In this document: piece after piece, positions 43,881 through 53,324 of the stretch
Layout: each line of letters starts with the position of its first letter
Numbering within the stretch: the stretch's first letter is position 1
Source of the DNA: Legionellales bacterium
GTDB lineage: Bacteria; Pseudomonadota; Gammaproteobacteria; Legionellales; Legionellaceae
Direction of reading: 5' to 3'
Length of the DNA: 60,561 nucleotides
Assembly: GCA_026399195.1 (NCBI GenBank)
Contig: JAPLRK010000067.1
Coordinates: 1-60,561, forward strand
Notes under the pieces: generated by a model
Database searches by the model: none
Told to the model about the DNA's origin: nothing
What the model saw: the letters and a program-made list of their open reading frames with translations, nothing else
Program-made: the position numbers and the translations under genes

Positions 43881-45380
43881 TTATTGGCTAGTCACCCGCA
43901 AAATCTCCGCAAGGGATGTATCTCCGGCAAGAACGCGTTTAAAACCATCTTCACGAATGCTGAGTGTTGTGGGACGAATGTGATTTTCAATGGCTTGTAT
44001 GGGCTCGTTGCGGTGAATCATCCCTCTGAACGTTTCATCCATGGCAATGAGTTCATAGATCCCCGTGCGACCACTGTATCCTACATGGCTACAGTGGTCA
44101 CAACCGACAGGTTGAAACACGTTCGCGATACTTGTGTTTTTTGTGATGCCCATTAACTCTTGTTCATCTTCTCGCAAAGGATGATGTGTTTTACAAGAGG
44201 GACAGAGTTTTCTGACCAAACGTTGAGCTATCAAACCGACAATGCTGGTGGACAGCAAAAAAGACTCAACACCCATATCATGTAACCTGGCTAGTGCGCC
44301 CAAAGCACTGTTGGTGTGTAAGGTGGATAGTACCAAATGTCCGGTTAAGCTTGCTTGTACTGCAATTTCTGCCGTTTCCAAGTCTCGGATTTCACCAATC
44401 ATGACCACATCAGGATCTTGTCGAAGAATCGCACGAAGTCCTTTTGCAAAGGTCATTTGTACTTTGGGGTTGACTTGTGTTTGACCAATGCCTGGTAAGT
44501 CATATTCGATAGGATCTTCAATGGTTAAGATATTGCGACTGACAAGGTTTAGCTCCGTGAGCATGGCATACAGGGAGGTTGTTTTACCTGAACCCGTGGG
44601 GCCTGTGATAAGGAGGATTCCGTGGGGTTCGGCGATCATTTTTCGCATGGCTTTCAAGGTGGTGATCGGCATGCCGAGGAGGCCTAAATCAAGTTGTGCT
44701 GTCTGTTGATCTAGAATTCGAAGGACAATGCGCTCGCCATGATTGGAGGGAAGAGTAGACACCCGAACATCGATATTATGCCCACCAACTCGCAAGGCGA
44801 TACGCCCATCTTGGGGGATGCGCTTCTCCGCGATATCCAGGTGGGCCATGACTTTGACCCGAGAAATGACAAGTGGGGCTATGGCTCGTTGAATTTCAAG
44901 AACTTCTTGTAAGACGCCATCCACGCGATTTCGAACTAGGACACGATTTTCATAGGTCTCGATATGGATATCTGATGCTTTTTGTTTGATAGCCTGGGTG
45001 AAAAGAGCATTGAGCAGTCGAATGATGGGGGCATCATCTTGATGGTCTAGGAGATCTTCGCTTGCCGGTAGTTGTCCGGCCAACTGTGCTAGATCAATGT
45101 CATCCTCCATACCAATAGCTGCATCAAGAATGGAAGATTTGGATTGATAAACATGCGCTAAATGGCGCTGGAATTCAGAAGGATTGACCTCTTCAAAATG
45201 AAGCTTGCGTTGTAGCAATCGTCTGACTTCAATAAAAATAGGCAAGGGTGTGGCAGGTAGATGGTAAACCCGAATGCCGTCACTTTGATCCATTTCAACC
45301 GCAATCACCCCTTGTTTTTTTGCAAAAAGATAGGGAAGCCGGAGGGGTTTGTCTTTAGGGTCACTGTGGTCTGTGCTCAT
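43881..45380 (-). CDS. gspE: Type II secretion ATPase GspE
   Basis: Cytoplasmic motor of the type II secretion system. The 499-residue protein has an N-terminal T2SSE domain, Walker A GPTGSGKTTSLYAM at 260-268, the Asp box IEDPIEYDLPGIGQTQVN, Walker B DPDVVMIGEIRDLETAEIA near 323-336, and the zinc tetracysteine C393-x2-C396 and C427-x2-C430. It begins on the gspD stop (ATGA). The other gsp genes are not in the window, as in Legionella, where lspDE is a separate locus. Confidence 0.94.
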   Translation of the reverse strand: MSTDHSDPKDKPLRLPYLFAKKQGVIAVEMDQSDGIRVYHLPATPLPIFIEVRRLLQRKLHFEEVNPSEFQRHLAHVYQSKSSILDAAIGMEDDIDLAQLAGQLPASEDLLDHQDDAPIIRLLNALFTQAIKQKASDIHIETYENRVLVRNRVDGVLQEVLEIQRAIAPLVISRVKVMAHLDIAEKRIPQDGRIALRVGGHNIDVRVSTLPSNHGERIVLRILDQQTAQLDLGLLGMPITTLKAMRKMIAEPHGILLITGPTGSGKTTSLYAMLTELNLVSRNILTIEDPIEYDLPGIGQTQVNPKVQMTFAKGLRAILRQDPDVVMIGEIRDLETAEIAVQASLTGHLVLSTLHTNSALGALARLHDMGVESFLLSTSIVGLIAQRLVRKLCPSCKTHHPLREDEQELMGITKNTSIANVFQPVGCDHCSHVGYSGRTGIYELIAMDETFRGMIHRNEPIQAIENHIRPTTLSIREDGFKRVLAGDTSLAEILRVTSQ

Positions 45381-47683
45381 GGACGAAGGGGTCCTTTTTT
45401 CACAACGAGTGGTGGGTTTGTGAAGGGTATGGGTAGGCTTGAGCTTCGCCAGGGCGGCACGACGGCACCCTTGCTATATTTGTCGTAGGGTTGGCTACGT
45501 AATAAGTCCAATTGCGTTTGCCGTACGTCGTTATATTTTCCACCAGTGACGTTCAAGGTGTCTTGTTCTGTTCTTAAAATATGCGGACGAATAAACACCA
45601 TGAGGACTTTCTTTTCATGATTGATGAGGCTGTTTTGAAACATTCGACCTATCCCTGGAATATTCTTCAAAATAGGAATGCCATTGTTGTCATTTCCGAT
45701 GGTGTCTTGAGATAAGCCCCCCAGCACCACAATATCGCCACTTTCAACATGAACTGAAGTGACAATGGAACTAATATTAAAGGTCGGGTTGTTGCCTGGA
45801 TCAACGGAGCTGACGGTGTCAAGCGTATCATTGCCTTGATCAATTTGCATTTGAATGCCACGAGCTCGAGTGATTTGGGGCCTCACATATAAATGCAAAG
45901 CGACATTCACCCGGTCAAACGTGGTGTAAGGGCTTGCCGTGCTGGTACCATTGGCGTTGTTAGGGTAATTGGTTGATGCCACTGAAACCTGCTTTCCAAT
46001 CAAAATTTTGGCTTGTCGGTTATCAAGAACCACAACGGAAGGTGTTGAGAGGATATTGGCTTTATGAAGGCGCGCAAGGGCATAGATTTGGGCCTGAAAT
46101 TGACTGATGCTTGTTTTTGAGTTGAGGATGGCGAATCCTGATTTAAAGGTATCGGGGGAGTGTGTTTTTTGATCAATGCTGCCCCACTCAATCCCGAGAT
46201 TATTAAAATCTGTTTCATTGATTTCAGCCACCAGCGCTTCTATCAATAATTGTGCGGGTTTGATGTCCAGCTGACTTATCACGGTTTTCAGGGTGCGAAT
46301 TAACGTGGCAGGGGCATTGATGATGATGGAATTCGTATTTGGTTCTGCAATGATTTGAACGGTAGGCTTGGTGGAGCCTTCATTTTGTGTGGTGGCCCCT
46401 GTGGTGTTAGGGGTGGCGGCAGGGGCACTTGGGGGTGGTGCAGGTGTTGTGCTATTACCAGGATTGTTGGACAAACTTGAAGCAGGGTTGGTGCTGTCGA
46501 GTTCGGGGCGGGTGATGGTTCCAATTGTTGTGCCAACCGTACCGCTGAAACTCGCTTGCGCAATGCCTGCTAAGATGGGTACCACGTCTTCTGCGCGCAA
46601 GTAATTTAAATAAATCACTTGTGTATTGCCGTTTTGACCATTTGGATTTTGTTTGTCTAATTGAGAGATAATCAACCGAAGCCTAATCCTGTCAGTTTTA
46701 CTGCCACTCAAAAGAATAGAATTGCTTCTGTCATCTGCAGACAGCGTGGTTTGGGAGCGGAGTCCGATGCCTGGTTGTGGTTTGACAAGATCTTTTAGCG
46801 TGTTGGCCACATCCATTGCCAAAGCGTGTTTCAATGGGATCATGTCTATCCCATTGGCGGAAGACGTATCTACTTGTTTGATGATATCAGCCATTTGTTT
46901 GATGTTGTTGGCGCGTCCTGACAAAATCAGCATAGTCGAGGGCGGATAGGCTGCAACATTGCTCCATTGAGGCATCAATGGACGAAGAACGGGAATCAAT
47001 TGATCAGAGGGAACATAATGCACCGGAATCACTTGCACCATCATATCATCCCCATGAGGCGAGCTTTTTAGGAGGCTTAGTTCATCTGGGGAAAGGGTTT
47101 TTGCTTCCATGTTGGGCACAATTTTTATCACATCACCGGTGGGCACTGCGGCATAACCTGAGACCTGCAGGACCGATTCGAACACTTGATACAATGCTTT
47201 CTCGGACATGGGTGTGCTAGAAACAATCGAAACTTTCCCTTGCACTCGCGGGTCGATGATGAAGTTTTTGTGGGTGACTCTAGACACTTCGGCAATGACC
47301 GCACGAATATCCGCGTTTCTTAAATTCCAAATGTTTTGCGGTGGTATGGCGTCGTCTGAGGTCTCTTTTGCAAGCTCCTGGGGAAGTATGGCAGGATCTG
47401 ATATTTTTTTCTCAAGAGCACGGGCCTCAAGATAATCACTGATTGGACCAATCTGGATGAGGGTTGTGCCGTTATTTCCGGGATGTTCGATGGTGGTGGG
47501 TTTTTCAATAGCGGCGGATATCGTTTTGTTGAGCGCTTCGGCCTGTTTCGCGTCTTTGAACGGGCCAATTTGTAGCAAATAAACAGGTTTTCCGTCTAAG
47601 GGAATGACTTTGATGTTGACCTCTACGGCATGGAGGAAAGGGGATGAGAACAACATCAAAAGATAAAACAAGATTCGCATCAA
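45377..47683 (-). CDS. gspD: Type II secretion secretin GspD with an N-terminal SPOR domain
   Basis: Outer-membrane channel of type II secretion, 768 residues. After a signal peptide (to about Ala19), residues 31-95 read KPVYLLQIGPFKDAKQAEAL and TTLIQIGPISDYLEARAL, the pattern of a SPOR peptidoglycan-binding domain. The N0 domain (NIWNLRNADIRAVIAEVSR) follows, then N1-N3 with a Pro/Ala/Thr-rich linker near 405-440, and the secretin core with SGDIVVLGGLSQD and IPGIGRMFQ. No pilotin-binding S domain is evident beyond the end of the core. It is the first gene of the gspDE pair. Confidence 0.93.
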   Translation of the reverse strand: MMRILFYLLMLFSSPFLHAVEVNIKVIPLDGKPVYLLQIGPFKDAKQAEALNKTISAAIEKPTTIEHPGNNGTTLIQIGPISDYLEARALEKKISDPAILPQELAKETSDDAIPPQNIWNLRNADIRAVIAEVSRVTHKNFIIDPRVQGKVSIVSSTPMSEKALYQVFESVLQVSGYAAVPTGDVIKIVPNMEAKTLSPDELSLLKSSPHGDDMMVQVIPVHYVPSDQLIPVLRPLMPQWSNVAAYPPSTMLILSGRANNIKQMADIIKQVDTSSANGIDMIPLKHALAMDVANTLKDLVKPQPGIGLRSQTTLSADDRSNSILLSGSKTDRIRLRLIISQLDKQNPNGQNGNTQVIYLNYLRAEDVVPILAGIAQASFSGTVGTTIGTITRPELDSTNPASSLSNNPGNSTTPAPPPSAPAATPNTTGATTQNEGSTKPTVQIIAEPNTNSIIINAPATLIRTLKTVISQLDIKPAQLLIEALVAEINETDFNNLGIEWGSIDQKTHSPDTFKSGFAILNSKTSISQFQAQIYALARLHKANILSTPSVVVLDNRQAKILIGKQVSVASTNYPNNANGTSTASPYTTFDRVNVALHLYVRPQITRARGIQMQIDQGNDTLDTVSSVDPGNNPTFNISSIVTSVHVESGDIVVLGGLSQDTIGNDNNGIPILKNIPGIGRMFQNSLINHEKKVLMVFIRPHILRTEQDTLNVTGGKYNDVRQTQLDLLRSQPYDKYSKGAVVPPWRSSSLPIPFTNPPLVVKKGPLRP

Positions 47684-47886
47684 TCAACCGTCAAAGCATA
47701 AGTTAACCCATGATAACCAAATTTATAGAGATGCCATAGTGTTTTTTCAATTATGGCATATCGATACACATCAAGAAAATTTATAAAGCACCCCTCTGGA
47801 AAAATGCTACAATTAAAAAGGATCCTGATCAGTCGCTTTTACTGCTGACTTTAGGAATTTGGTTTTTATTTTAAAGGACATTTGAA

Positions 47887-48945
47887 ATGAATTTATTGAA
47901 AATCACTGGTGAAGCTCTCAGTATTGAAGAAATTACGGATCATCTGCGACGTTTGCGTCACAATGCTTTGATTGAAAGTTCGCATTTTGCAGTGTCTACG
48001 ATCTTAGAACTTAGACTTGTTGATGGGTCATTTGCCTATGTCAGTGGTGTAAATGTTGAAAATACTGAGCACAATCGACTTGGGATGCATGCGGAACAGA
48101 ATGCGATTGTTGCGGCCCAAAGTTTGTTCGGAGCGAAGATCAAATTTTCGAAGGCTTGGCTCATGGGCGCTCCTGACAACGTTGAGGTGGGTAGTGAGAG
48201 TCCTTTGGCGAATAATTTCATCACACCTTGCGGGCATTGTCGTCAAATTTTACTCAGTTTTTCCACACCTGAGACGGCATTGTATTCTGTGACGGTCAAT
48301 GGTGCTGTTGCACCGGCTGAAACGCTACTTGGGTTACTTCCCAAAGCATTCAGTGAGCGAGATTTAGAGACAACTTCTGAAGACATGCCAAGCCCAGCCC
48401 CAGCTACCGGCAGACTTGGCCTTTTTGCAGAAGCGCCTACCCCCTCGCCCAGTCGTTTCCTAAAAATCTCTACAGAGCTAACTAATGTACAAATCCGTGG
48501 TGCTTGTGCAACCATCAAGCCTCATGTGATTGTTGAAGGATTTAAAACCAGTCAGATCACCGCATGTATGATCAAAGTCGCGGATGAAGGTTCTTTTCTG
48601 TATTTTCCAGGAGCCTTGGTTCAAGACATCGCTTTCTTGACCACAGATCCGGTTTTTTCTAGTATCGGGCAAGCGGTCACTGAATTTGGTGGTAGTCGTC
48701 TCAAAATTCAAGAAGTTAACTTGTATGGGTCTTCTTTAGCTCCCGACCAATTATCAGGAAGTGAACTTCATCACCTTGCCAGGTTTTCAACTCTTGAAAC
48801 AAGGTTTAAATTTCATACTCGAGAAGAGACGAGCCCAGTTTATACCCTTTCGGACTGTTTGGATGTCTTTACAAGAAAGCTTCTTGAGGATGTCGCTTCA
48901 CGGACGGCTCTAGAGGCACATGATTGCGTGGTCGTTTTTAGTTAA
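47887..48945 (+). CDS. Cytidine deaminase, two-domain, extended
   Basis: Zinc enzyme converting cytidine to uridine. The N-terminal domain has the complete site: His68 and catalytic Glu70 in GMHAEQNAI, and PCGHCRQ with Cys115 and Cys118. The 352-residue chain is longer than the 294 of E. coli Cdd. A proline-rich linker (about 160-195) leads to a second domain that resembles the CDA fold (GFKTSQITACMIKVAD, FLTTDPVFSSIGQAV) but lacks zinc residues, as in dimeric Cdd. AAAGGACAT precedes the ATG. It converges on the PAP2 gene with 4 bp between. Confidence 0.82.
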   Translation: MNLLKITGEALSIEEITDHLRRLRHNALIESSHFAVSTILELRLVDGSFAYVSGVNVENTEHNRLGMHAEQNAIVAAQSLFGAKIKFSKAWLMGAPDNVEVGSESPLANNFITPCGHCRQILLSFSTPETALYSVTVNGAVAPAETLLGLLPKAFSERDLETTSEDMPSPAPATGRLGLFAEAPTPSPSRFLKISTELTNVQIRGACATIKPHVIVEGFKTSQITACMIKVADEGSFLYFPGALVQDIAFLTTDPVFSSIGQAVTEFGGSRLKIQEVNLYGSSLAPDQLSGSELHHLARFSTLETRFKFHTREETSPVYTLSDCLDVFTRKLLEDVASRTALEAHDCVVVFS

Positions 48946-48949
48946 GTCT

Positions 48950-49834
48950 TTATTCATGTGGGGGTCCCAAACGGTAATACGCGGCATGACCCATGATCAA
49001 AACCACCACAGCTCCGATGATATCGATGAGATAATGCCAGCCTAATAAGATACAAGAAGCGACCATCAGGAGGTATATGGGCAGCAAGAGAGCGAACAAC
49101 AGTGGCCAGCATCTCACCATGTAAAGGGTTAACCATCCCCAAATCACATGGAATGAAGGAAAGGCGATCAGTCCACCTTGAATCGTACTGGGTGAAATGT
49201 GTTGATGGATTTGATTGAATTTTAGTCCAGTGGCACGTTGTGCTTCAGAGAAATAGGGGCTGTTGATGGTGCTGGCTGGTGCTGTGGTTGGGAAAAAATA
49301 ATAAACCAAAAATCCGATCAGCACGGTCGTGAGGACTAAGAAAAAATATTCATGGACATAATAGGATCGCCTGGCAATGATGAGCAAAATCGGAAGGTAG
49401 ATCATTTGATAAGGTAAGAGATTGTAGGACATCGCCAACGCTTTTTTCAAGTACGGGAAGGTGCTCACCCAGGTGAGTAATTGTTGGTAATCGATGTGTA
49501 AAGAGGTTTCAAGACGGAGGATTTGATGGTCAATGGTAGGATATGGCGTGAATTGAACGGCATTGATGGCGAAGGTGACTGTGATACTTAAAGAGGCGAG
49601 CCATATGAAATCTTTGGTCATACCGATCCACTTATTTTGATGGCCATACATTTTGATAAAACCCGCGTAGATAAGGATAAAGCAAATGAGATTCAGCGGG
49701 GCATATGAGGGTAGATAAAGGTTGCCAGGGTATTGATGGTGAGTCAGGTTCATCAAGATGGCAATAGACGATAAAAAGAAGACCATCAGCGCTAAGAAAA
49801 GAGTGCTTCTATGACTGATAGTGATACTGTGCAT
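48950..49834 (-). CDS. PAP2-family membrane phosphatase
   Basis: A 294-residue polytopic protein with about six membrane helices. The phosphatase signature is at its C-terminal half: AFPSFHVIWGW near residue 222 and LLGWHYLIDIIGAVVV near 263, with the catalytic histidines. This resembles the inositol phosphoceramide/PAP2-like group. Substrate is unknown. The first codons (MHSITISH) lie in another frame of what looks like a transposase fragment, so the annotated start and promoter may have been replaced by an insertion. ATG at codon 17 or 27 is possible. Confidence 0.8.
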   Translation of the reverse strand: MHSITISHRSTLFLALMVFFLSSIAILMNLTHHQYPGNLYLPSYAPLNLICFILIYAGFIKMYGHQNKWIGMTKDFIWLASLSITVTFAINAVQFTPYPTIDHQILRLETSLHIDYQQLLTWVSTFPYLKKALAMSYNLLPYQMIYLPILLIIARRSYYVHEYFFLVLTTVLIGFLVYYFFPTTAPASTINSPYFSEAQRATGLKFNQIHQHISPSTIQGGLIAFPSFHVIWGWLTLYMVRCWPLLFALLLPIYLLMVASCILLGWHYLIDIIGAVVVLIMGHAAYYRLGPPHE

Positions 49835-49935
49835 CTTTCATCTCGCAGTCTTGGCCTGTGTTCCGGTATTTGATTAAAGCAAGACGACAACATCGTCCGC
49901 ATCCCATTAAATCCCAAGTGTTTCTTTGGCTTCAT
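49792..49935 (-). pseudogene. Possible transposase N-terminal fragment
   Basis: On the minus strand ATG 49935 opens 47 codons (MKPKKHLGFNGMRTMLSSCF, then NQIPEHRPRLRDER) ending at 49792. The IPxHR block followed by a basic segment resembles the start of several IS transposases. The last 14 codons overlap the PAP2 gene in another frame. The identification is by eye and tentative. The rest of the 49936-50265 gap shows a repeat but no gene. Confidence 0.4.
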
Positions 49936-49972
49936 GCCGTTCACAACCTTCTACATATTATTGCTATATGAT

Positions 49973-50005
49973 GGTGGGCACGTCGCTCCCGCTCCTTTGT
50001 CCACC
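49973..50005. repeat. GGTGGGCA...TGTCCACC hairpin, REP/MITE-like
   Basis: GGTGGGCA (49973-49980) pairs with TGTCCACC (49998-50005), followed by CTACG. The sequence is like a short GTAGGGTGGGCA-type palindromic repeat that is scattered in many proteobacterial genomes near IS remnants. Confidence 0.5.
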
Positions 50006-50249
50006 CTACGACCGAGCGGGTGGCATTAGCGCTGTGCGCATGGTCACATGGTCGATATTATCGGTAATCTGGCTTCAAGGATAGTAAAATTGTGCGAAAG
50101 AATAGTTTAAAAAGACGCTGAAACGCACTGTAGCATTGGCCTTATTTATTTACCCAGAACTCCTGAGCTAAAAACCTCCTCCTTTCTGGTTGGTGATATA
50201 TTGCTCGTAACTCCATAATAAATTTTTAAAAAAAGAGATTTTTGTCTTT

Positions 50250-50314
50250 AGATTTAAAATTATTTGGACAGAACTGCATGCGTCTTTTTGCATGCAGTTT
50301 TGTCCAGAGTCCAA
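50250..50314 (+). repeat. Dispersed repeat, module 2 with hairpin, copy C
   Basis: 61 of 65 bp match the reverse complement of 37027-37091. The 40-nt hairpin (50266-50305) has arms GGACAGAACTGCATGC and GCATGCAGTTTTGTCC around the loop GTCTTTTT, identical in loop to copy B. Relative to copy B one T:A pair is replaced by C:G, and one G:C pair by G:T, so pairing is preserved. It lies 89 bp upstream of hyfB, pointing toward it. Confidence 0.85.
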
Positions 50315-50394
50315 TGGTGATGGTTTCGTAAGTAAACCCATTGAGGCTCATCAGTTACAGGTATATGATATCCCTCTCTAATGAATGGCCTCGA

Positions 50395-52374
50395 ATGATG
50401 GATAATTCTTTTCTTGCAGTTCTTAGCGTTGCTGCGACTTGGTCGTTTTTGGGCATCATGGGTGGTATTATTCTACAAAAAAAACCTGGTTGCTTGCGAT
50501 TTTTTTTCTTATTGAGTGCTGTGGGCAGTGTTTTTCTATTGGTTATTTCTAGTTTATCACTTCAATATCCACCCTCTGATGCTACCATTTCTATAGGTAT
50601 CCCTGGGTATCCTTTTCATTTGCACCTTGATCCCCTCTCGGGGTTTTTCTTAATGCTACTTAGCGTGGCTTCGATTGGCATCAGTCTCTTCTCAAGTGAT
50701 TATTTTAGACACATGTCGCCTCGAATTCAGAGTATTCTTTGTCTTAATTATCATTTGTTTCTGGCCAGTATGGTTTGGGTGTTGTTAGCAGCAGATGCCT
50801 ATAGTTTCCTGATCGCTTGGGAATTGATGGCGCTGTTTTCCTATTTTTCCATCGTGGCTTTCAACACCAATGAAGAAACGCAACATGCTGGATTTTTATA
50901 TTTTTTAATCGCGCATGTGGGTGCTTTGGCCATTTTGTTAGGCTTTGCTTTCATGTTTCATGGACAAACCGATTTCAGCTTTGCAGCGATGCAACGGGTG
51001 CCTCTCTCCTCAACTTCTGCAAGCTGGGTTTTTTTCTTAACCTTCTTCGGATTTGGGGCAAAAGCGGGGCTTATTCCGTGTCATGTCTGGTTACCAGAAG
51101 CACATCCCGCAGCGGCTTCACCCTTCTCAGCGTTGATGAGTGGGGTGATGCTGAAAATGGCCATCTATGGGATCCTTCGGGTTTCTTTTGATTTCTTGAT
51201 AAGAGAACAACTCAGCTGGGGAATCACTGCCTTGTTCGTAGGACTGTCAACAGCGCTCTTTGGGGTTATTCTTGCTGCAGTACAGACGGACATGAAACGA
51301 TTATTGGCTTACTCATCCATTGAAAACATCGGGCTTATCACCACAGGTATTGGGTTGGCTCTTCTATTTCATGCGACATCTCATCCACGACTGGCTGCAT
51401 TAACCTTAGTGGCTACCCTATTTCATTGTTTTAATCATGCTTTGTTCAAAAGCTTGTTGTTTCTTGGCACGGGCAGTGTTTTACACGCAACGGGTGAGCG
51501 TAATTTAGGTCGGTTGGGGGGGCTTTTCTCACGCATGCCGTGGGTCGCAGTCACGGCTCTCATTGGGGTTCTTGCCATGGCAGGTGTGCCCATGTTAAAT
51601 GGTTTTATTTCGGAATGGTTATTGTTACAAGTTTTTTTATTTTCGACCCAAGTTTCCATTCCTTCTCTGATGATGATTCTTCCAATTGCTGCTGCTGTGG
51701 TTGTCCTCGTCATAGGACTTGCAGCCTATGTGATGGTGAAATTTTATGGCATTATTTTTTTAGGCAAGCCGCGAGAAGAAACGCTCAAGGAAGCCGAGGA
51801 TGCAAGCTTCTTGGAAAAATGTGGTTTGATTTGGTTTTCAGGGGCATGCTGCCTCATTGGCCTTATCCCTTTCATTTTGCTTCGCCCTTTGACTCAAATT
51901 GCAGATTTTCTACTTCATCAAACGCCCACGAATTTTTCACTGTTTGTGACACAGTCCCCTTGGCTTTTCGTTGTCCCAATAGATGAAAAAAGGGCAAGTT
52001 ATAGCCCTCTTCTCTTTCTTTGCGTGATCCTTATCCTTTATGCACTTCTTTCGATGCTTATCAGGGCTTTATATCATGGTCGGATCGGGCGAACTCATGC
52101 ATGGGATTGTGGATATCCTGGCCAGACAGCAACCATGCAAGACACTGCCGAAGGATTTTGCCAGCCCATAGAGCATGTTTTCAAACCCTTTTTACAAACT
52201 CGTCTTGATAACAAGCAGAGTGCCGATCGATTCTGGTATGCGGTTTACTTGCCGATAGGAGAAATTATTTTTCAAGGTGCTAAATGGGTAAGCAAGCTGC
52301 AACAAGGTCGTATTAGTTATTATTTGACCTATAGCTTTGTCACCTTACTCGTCTTGTTATGGTGGGTCTTATGA
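50395..52374 (+). CDS. hyfB: HyfB-like proton-pumping membrane subunit (NuoL/MrpA family)
   Basis: A roughly 659-residue antiporter-like subunit with many helices. Family blocks are HLDPLSGFFLMLLSVASIG, FLIAWELMALFSYF, the KAGLIPCHVWLPEAHPAA loop with conserved Lys and His, and AYSSIENIGLITTGIGLAL. The C-terminal extension contains WDCGYPG, as in HyfB/HycC. It is the first gene of a six-gene operon. The start is uncertain: ATG 50395/50398 or ATG 50365, none with a good Shine-Dalgarno. Confidence 0.88.
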   Translation: MMDNSFLAVLSVAATWSFLGIMGGIILQKKPGCLRFFFLLSAVGSVFLLVISSLSLQYPPSDATISIGIPGYPFHLHLDPLSGFFLMLLSVASIGISLFSSDYFRHMSPRIQSILCLNYHLFLASMVWVLLAADAYSFLIAWELMALFSYFSIVAFNTNEETQHAGFLYFLIAHVGALAILLGFAFMFHGQTDFSFAAMQRVPLSSTSASWVFFLTFFGFGAKAGLIPCHVWLPEAHPAAASPFSALMSGVMLKMAIYGILRVSFDFLIREQLSWGITALFVGLSTALFGVILAAVQTDMKRLLAYSSIENIGLITTGIGLALLFHATSHPRLAALTLVATLFHCFNHALFKSLLFLGTGSVLHATGERNLGRLGGLFSRMPWVAVTALIGVLAMAGVPMLNGFISEWLLLQVFLFSTQVSIPSLMMILPIAAAVVVLVIGLAAYVMVKFYGIIFLGKPREETLKEAEDASFLEKCGLIWFSGACCLIGLIPFILLRPLTQIADFLLHQTPTNFSLFVTQSPWLFVVPIDEKRASYSPLLFLCVILILYALLSMLIRALYHGRIGRTHAWDCGYPGQTATMQDTAEGFCQPIEHVFKPFLQTRLDNKQSADRFWYAVYLPIGEIIFQGAKWVSKLQQGRISYYLTYSFVTLLVLLWWVL

Positions 52375-53324
52375 ACCTAGCAGTCACCATTGCGCTACAA
52401 TTCATACAATCTTTGTTTCTGATCGTCATCGCACCTCTTTTCACTGGATGGATAGGTCAAGTTCGCGCGTGGCTTAATCATAAAAAAGGGCCGGGTATTT
52501 TTCAGCCGTACCGACAACTCCATAAACTTTTCATGAAAGATACCTTGCTGGCACACCATGCTTCGCCCTTATTTCGCATCACACCCTATATCTACTTTTG
52601 TGCCATGTGTTTAATAACAGCCATCATTCCGGTGTTATCGACCTCCCTCCCGTTTGCACCCGTTGCTGATGTGATTGCATTGGTCGCACTATTTTCATTG
52701 GCGCGCATCTTTTTGGCCTTGGCGGCAATGGATATCGGGACCGCTTTTGGCAGTATGGGGGCACGCCGTGAGATGATGGTTGCCTTTTTGGCGGAGCCTG
52801 CACTGCTGATGGTGCTTTTTAATATTGTTCTCATTCATCAATCCACGGCATTAGCAACCATCGTCAGCACTTCTTTAATGCATACGTTGACCATAAACCC
52901 AAGTATTTCCTTCGCGGCTGTTGCATTTGTCATGGTGATGCTCGCCGAGAATGCACGACTTCCTGTTGATAATCCAACAACACACCTCGAACTCACCATG
53001 ATTCATGAAGCCATGATATTAGAATATTCAGGGCGACACTTGGCCTTGATTGAATGGGCGAGTGATCTAAAATTGCTTAATTATTTTGCCATTGGATTGG
53101 CCTTGTTTTTTCCTTGGGGGATCACGGCATACTTAGGCTTTTCTAAAATGATGCTTGCTGGATTTTTCTTTTTAGCCAAAATCATCGTTTTGGGATGTGG
53201 GTTGGCTATTTTTGAGACGACTTCTGCAAAGGTACGATTGTTTCGTGTGCCTGAGTTTTTGACCATCGCTTTTTTACTTGCAGTTTTAGGGGTTCTGACT
53301 CAGTTGGGGGTAGTCAACGCATGA
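52371..53324 (+). CDS. hyfC: HyfC-like membrane subunit (NuoH family)
   Basis: A 317-residue protein with eight or so helices, homologous to complex I NuoH and HycD/HyfC. Conserved loops are RAWLNHKKGPGIFQPYRQLH and the acidic ENARLPVDNPTTHLELTMIH, which in complex I link the quinone or redox site to the proton path. ATG 52371 overlaps the hyfB TGA; an in-frame ATG lies 12 bp earlier. Confidence 0.92.
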   Translation: MNLAVTIALQFIQSLFLIVIAPLFTGWIGQVRAWLNHKKGPGIFQPYRQLHKLFMKDTLLAHHASPLFRITPYIYFCAMCLITAIIPVLSTSLPFAPVADVIALVALFSLARIFLALAAMDIGTAFGSMGARREMMVAFLAEPALLMVLFNIVLIHQSTALATIVSTSLMHTLTINPSISFAAVAFVMVMLAENARLPVDNPTTHLELTMIHEAMILEYSGRHLALIEWASDLKLLNYFAIGLALFFPWGITAYLGFSKMMLAGFFFLAKIIVLGCGLAIFETTSAKVRLFRVPEFLTIAFLLAVLGVLTQLGVVNA

